Positions 34,093 to 35,675 of a stretch of 35,675 bases of DNA are shown here, in pieces. The translations under genes and the position numbers were made by a program. Source of the DNA: Candidatus Muiribacteriota bacterium (lineage in GTDB: Bacteria > Muiribacteriota > DAOVTB01); the NCBI GenBank assembly GCA_030633305.1, contig DAOVTB010000020.1:1-35675 (forward strand), in the 5' to 3' direction. The notes under the pieces are model-generated. The model ran no database searches and was not told the origin of the DNA. It saw only the letters and a program-made list of their open reading frames with translations. The stretch's first letter is position 1. Every line of letters starts with the position of its first letter.

Positions 34093-35675
34093 TTATTCGA
34101 TTTCCAGATAAAAATTCTTTACTGATCTACCACGATTTTTATCCCAGATAAATAAACTCATTGGAATGCTTGAACCTTTAACAGCTGAAGGCATAACTTT
34201 AAAAGTAAATCCGTTTATTTCAGGATGCAAACGATATTCTGACAACACTCTAAGAGATGCCTTATGACTTACAAGAACAGCATAATCGAAGTCACCGACA
34301 ATAGTTGTTTCAAATGTGATTAAAGCTCCAGGAATAATCGGAGTATTTGATGAATAATCTATTAGAGATGCACTACCTTCCGAAGATATAGTTAAATTTT
34401 TACACATATCTATCAAATAAAGAAGTGGTTCTTTAACATTATCTTCATACTCAATAAGAACTGAATCTATAGTATTATAAAATCCTTCTCCCATGACTTC
34501 CATATTTATACTGTATATGCCTTGAGTATAATATGACCAAACAAAACCAAGACCAGCACCCTTCCACGGACTTGGAGACGGCACTTCAAAACCATGTGGT
34601 TCATTAAATTTATATGGTTTCTTCTGAAGATCTTTAATTCTATAAAGAATGGTTCTGTATATATCAGCCTCTGATCCAGTAATAAATCTGGGAACAATAT
34701 TAGCTCCCATATAGGAATGTAAATCTATATACATGGATAGTTTATGTTTTGAAATAAAATTCATAAGAGCTCTAGTCTCTGGTTCAGAAGCTGGTCCCTG
34801 ACCTGGGAAATCCTCTTTATATCCATTCAGAGATGTTCTTACCCAGCGAACAGGAAAATTACGATTAATATCGACTCCACGAGTATTACCAGGATTTTTC
34901 TGTCGATTTTTCCTCCAATTGTTACGTAAAGTTGAAGATGTGCCTCGGCGAAAATCATGTATTTTACCATCAATATTTAATACTGGTACAATCCAGATTT
35001 CTCTTTCATTTACAAGTTTTGTGATCCTTGTGTCATGTTCATAACCTTCTAACAAATCTTTCAAAAGTTCTAAAAGACATATTTGCGGTTGTTGTTCACG
35101 CGGATGCATTCCTGCAGTAAATAATATTTCTGGTTCATCTTCATCTATTGTTGGATTATCAGACACTTTTAATAATAGAATATCTTTACCATGCAGTGTT
35201 TTTCCGAGCGAATGAAGGCTGATTATATTTGGATATTTGTGTACTATTTCATCAATAATGGCCTTAATATCATCCCATTTGTAATAATTTTTATTTGAAA
35301 ACCTATTAGTTGAATTATCATGATTCGACTGAATGGAATTTAAAAGTTCAGTAAAAAGCAAAGCTCTAGATAGAACATAGTTTCTTCGAACACTAAGTTT
35401 ATCGTTGCTTTCAGATAACATTACAGACTTGATTACCGGGCTTAAACCTTGTGGCAAAGAAACAGGAGCACCTTGTATAGTATTGAGGTATTCATCAATG
35501 TTTTCAAATCCAGAATTCAAACTTTTTAGTGCTGTGTGATCTAGATTGTAAAGTTTTGAATTTAACCAACACAAAATGTATTCTGGAACGTAACTTTCAT
35601 TAAAAGAATGAATGCAATTAGTATTAATTGAAGCATATATTCCACTAGAATCATAAAAAGCTTCGCACTGTAATC
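34093..35675 (-). CDS. M14-family zinc carboxypeptidase, 5' end off the window
   Basis: The reading frame is open from the stop at 34093 to the right edge (35675) with no stop codon, so the true start lies outside. The apparent TTG start at 35574 is not convincing. The M14 catalytic set is present: HPREQQ (His and Glu zinc ligands), NNWRKNRQ (substrate-binding Arg), GVDINRNFP, YIDLHSY (third ligand) and NMEVMGEG (catalytic Glu). At least 526 residues lie in the window. An N-terminal helical region comes before the peptidase, and a C-terminal beta-domain (TFETTIVGDFDYAVLVSHKA) follows it. It cleaves C-terminal residues from peptides. Secretion cannot be judged without the N-terminus. It converges with the lipoprotein gene. 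Confidence 0.88.
   Translation of the reverse strand, partial: LQCEAFYDSSGIYASINTNCIHSFNESYVPEYILCWLNSKLYNLDHTALKSLNSGFENIDEYLNTIQGAPVSLPQGLSPVIKSVMLSESNDKLSVRRNYVLSRALLFTELLNSIQSNHDNSTNRFSNKNYYKWDDIKAIIDEIVHKYPNIISLHSLGKTLHGKDILLLKVSDNPTIDEDEPEILFTAGMHPREQQPQICLLELLKDLLEGYEHDTRITKLVNEREIWIVPVLNIDGKIHDFRRGTSSTLRNNWRKNRQKNPGNTRGVDINRNFPVRWVRTSLNGYKEDFPGQGPASEPETRALMNFISKHKLSMYIDLHSYMGANIVPRFITGSEADIYRTILYRIKDLQKKPYKFNEPHGFEVPSPSPWKGAGLGFVWSYYTQGIYSINMEVMGEGFYNTIDSVLIEYEDNVKEPLLYLIDMCKNLTISSEGSASLIDYSSNTPIIPGALITFETTIVGDFDYAVLVSHKASLRVLSEYRLHPEINGFTFKVMPSAVKGSSIPMSLFIWDKNRGRSVKNFYLEIE

Overview
This is an AT-rich bacterial window with about 26 protein-coding genes. No rRNA, tRNA, CRISPR array or intact insertion sequence was seen. 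The cell appears to have two membranes: there is a PorV-type outer-membrane barrel, a large TPR/beta-barrel protein ending in an aromatic residue, two lipoproteins with clear lipoboxes, and pseudopilin-like proteins. The mix of FlgD-like C-terminal domains, PorV, HEAT/TPR/ankyrin scaffolds and TolB-like propellers recalls poorly characterised lineages such as Riflebacteria, Muiribacteriota, Wallbacteria or Cloacimonadota. That placement is inference only; no marker gene here settles it.

Layout. Positions 1-747 are non-coding and hold a large imperfect inverted repeat. Positions 748-3450 carry small or solitary genes: an SdiA-regulated-type propeller, a small exported protein behind an almost perfect sigma-54 promoter, a 71-aa protein and a 55-aa DUF6132-like membrane protein. 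Positions 3451-5714 (minus) are a translationally coupled methyltransferase/ankyrin pair. Positions 5968-7947 (plus) hold an exported CsgG/LpoB-fold-like protein, a strong terminator and a KtrB/TrkH potassium channel subunit. Positions 7983-16285 (minus) form a four-gene operon: giant secreted metalloprotease, PorV barrel fused to TPRs, HEAT-repeat protein and membrane-anchored TPR protein.

Positions 16500-23163 (minus) mix housekeeping genes (rsmE, a HAM1/RdgB pyrophosphatase, rluD-type pseudouridine synthase, nadE) with pseudopilin-related and membrane genes, including a pseudopilin fused to a TolB-like propeller and a HAMP protein with no output domain. Positions 23459-26175 (minus) carry a zinc-ribbon/DUF2007 protein and a large lipoprotein driven by a consensus promoter. 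Positions 26566-34061 (plus) carry an amidohydrolase and then a tight three-gene surface cassette: TPR/beta-barrel, Ig-domain exported protein, beta-helix lipoprotein. An M14 carboxypeptidase (minus) runs off the right edge.

The intergenic spaces are rich in small dispersed palindromic repeats. Two copies of a roughly 105-bp element, three copies of a core AATGAGCGAATCTTGA and several hairpins sit directly against stop codons; one supplies the last residues and stop codon of rsmE. The most interesting protein-level candidates are the metalloprotease/PorV-TPR operon, the barrel/Ig/beta-helix cassette and the pseudopilin-propeller fusion. No recognisable defence system was found.
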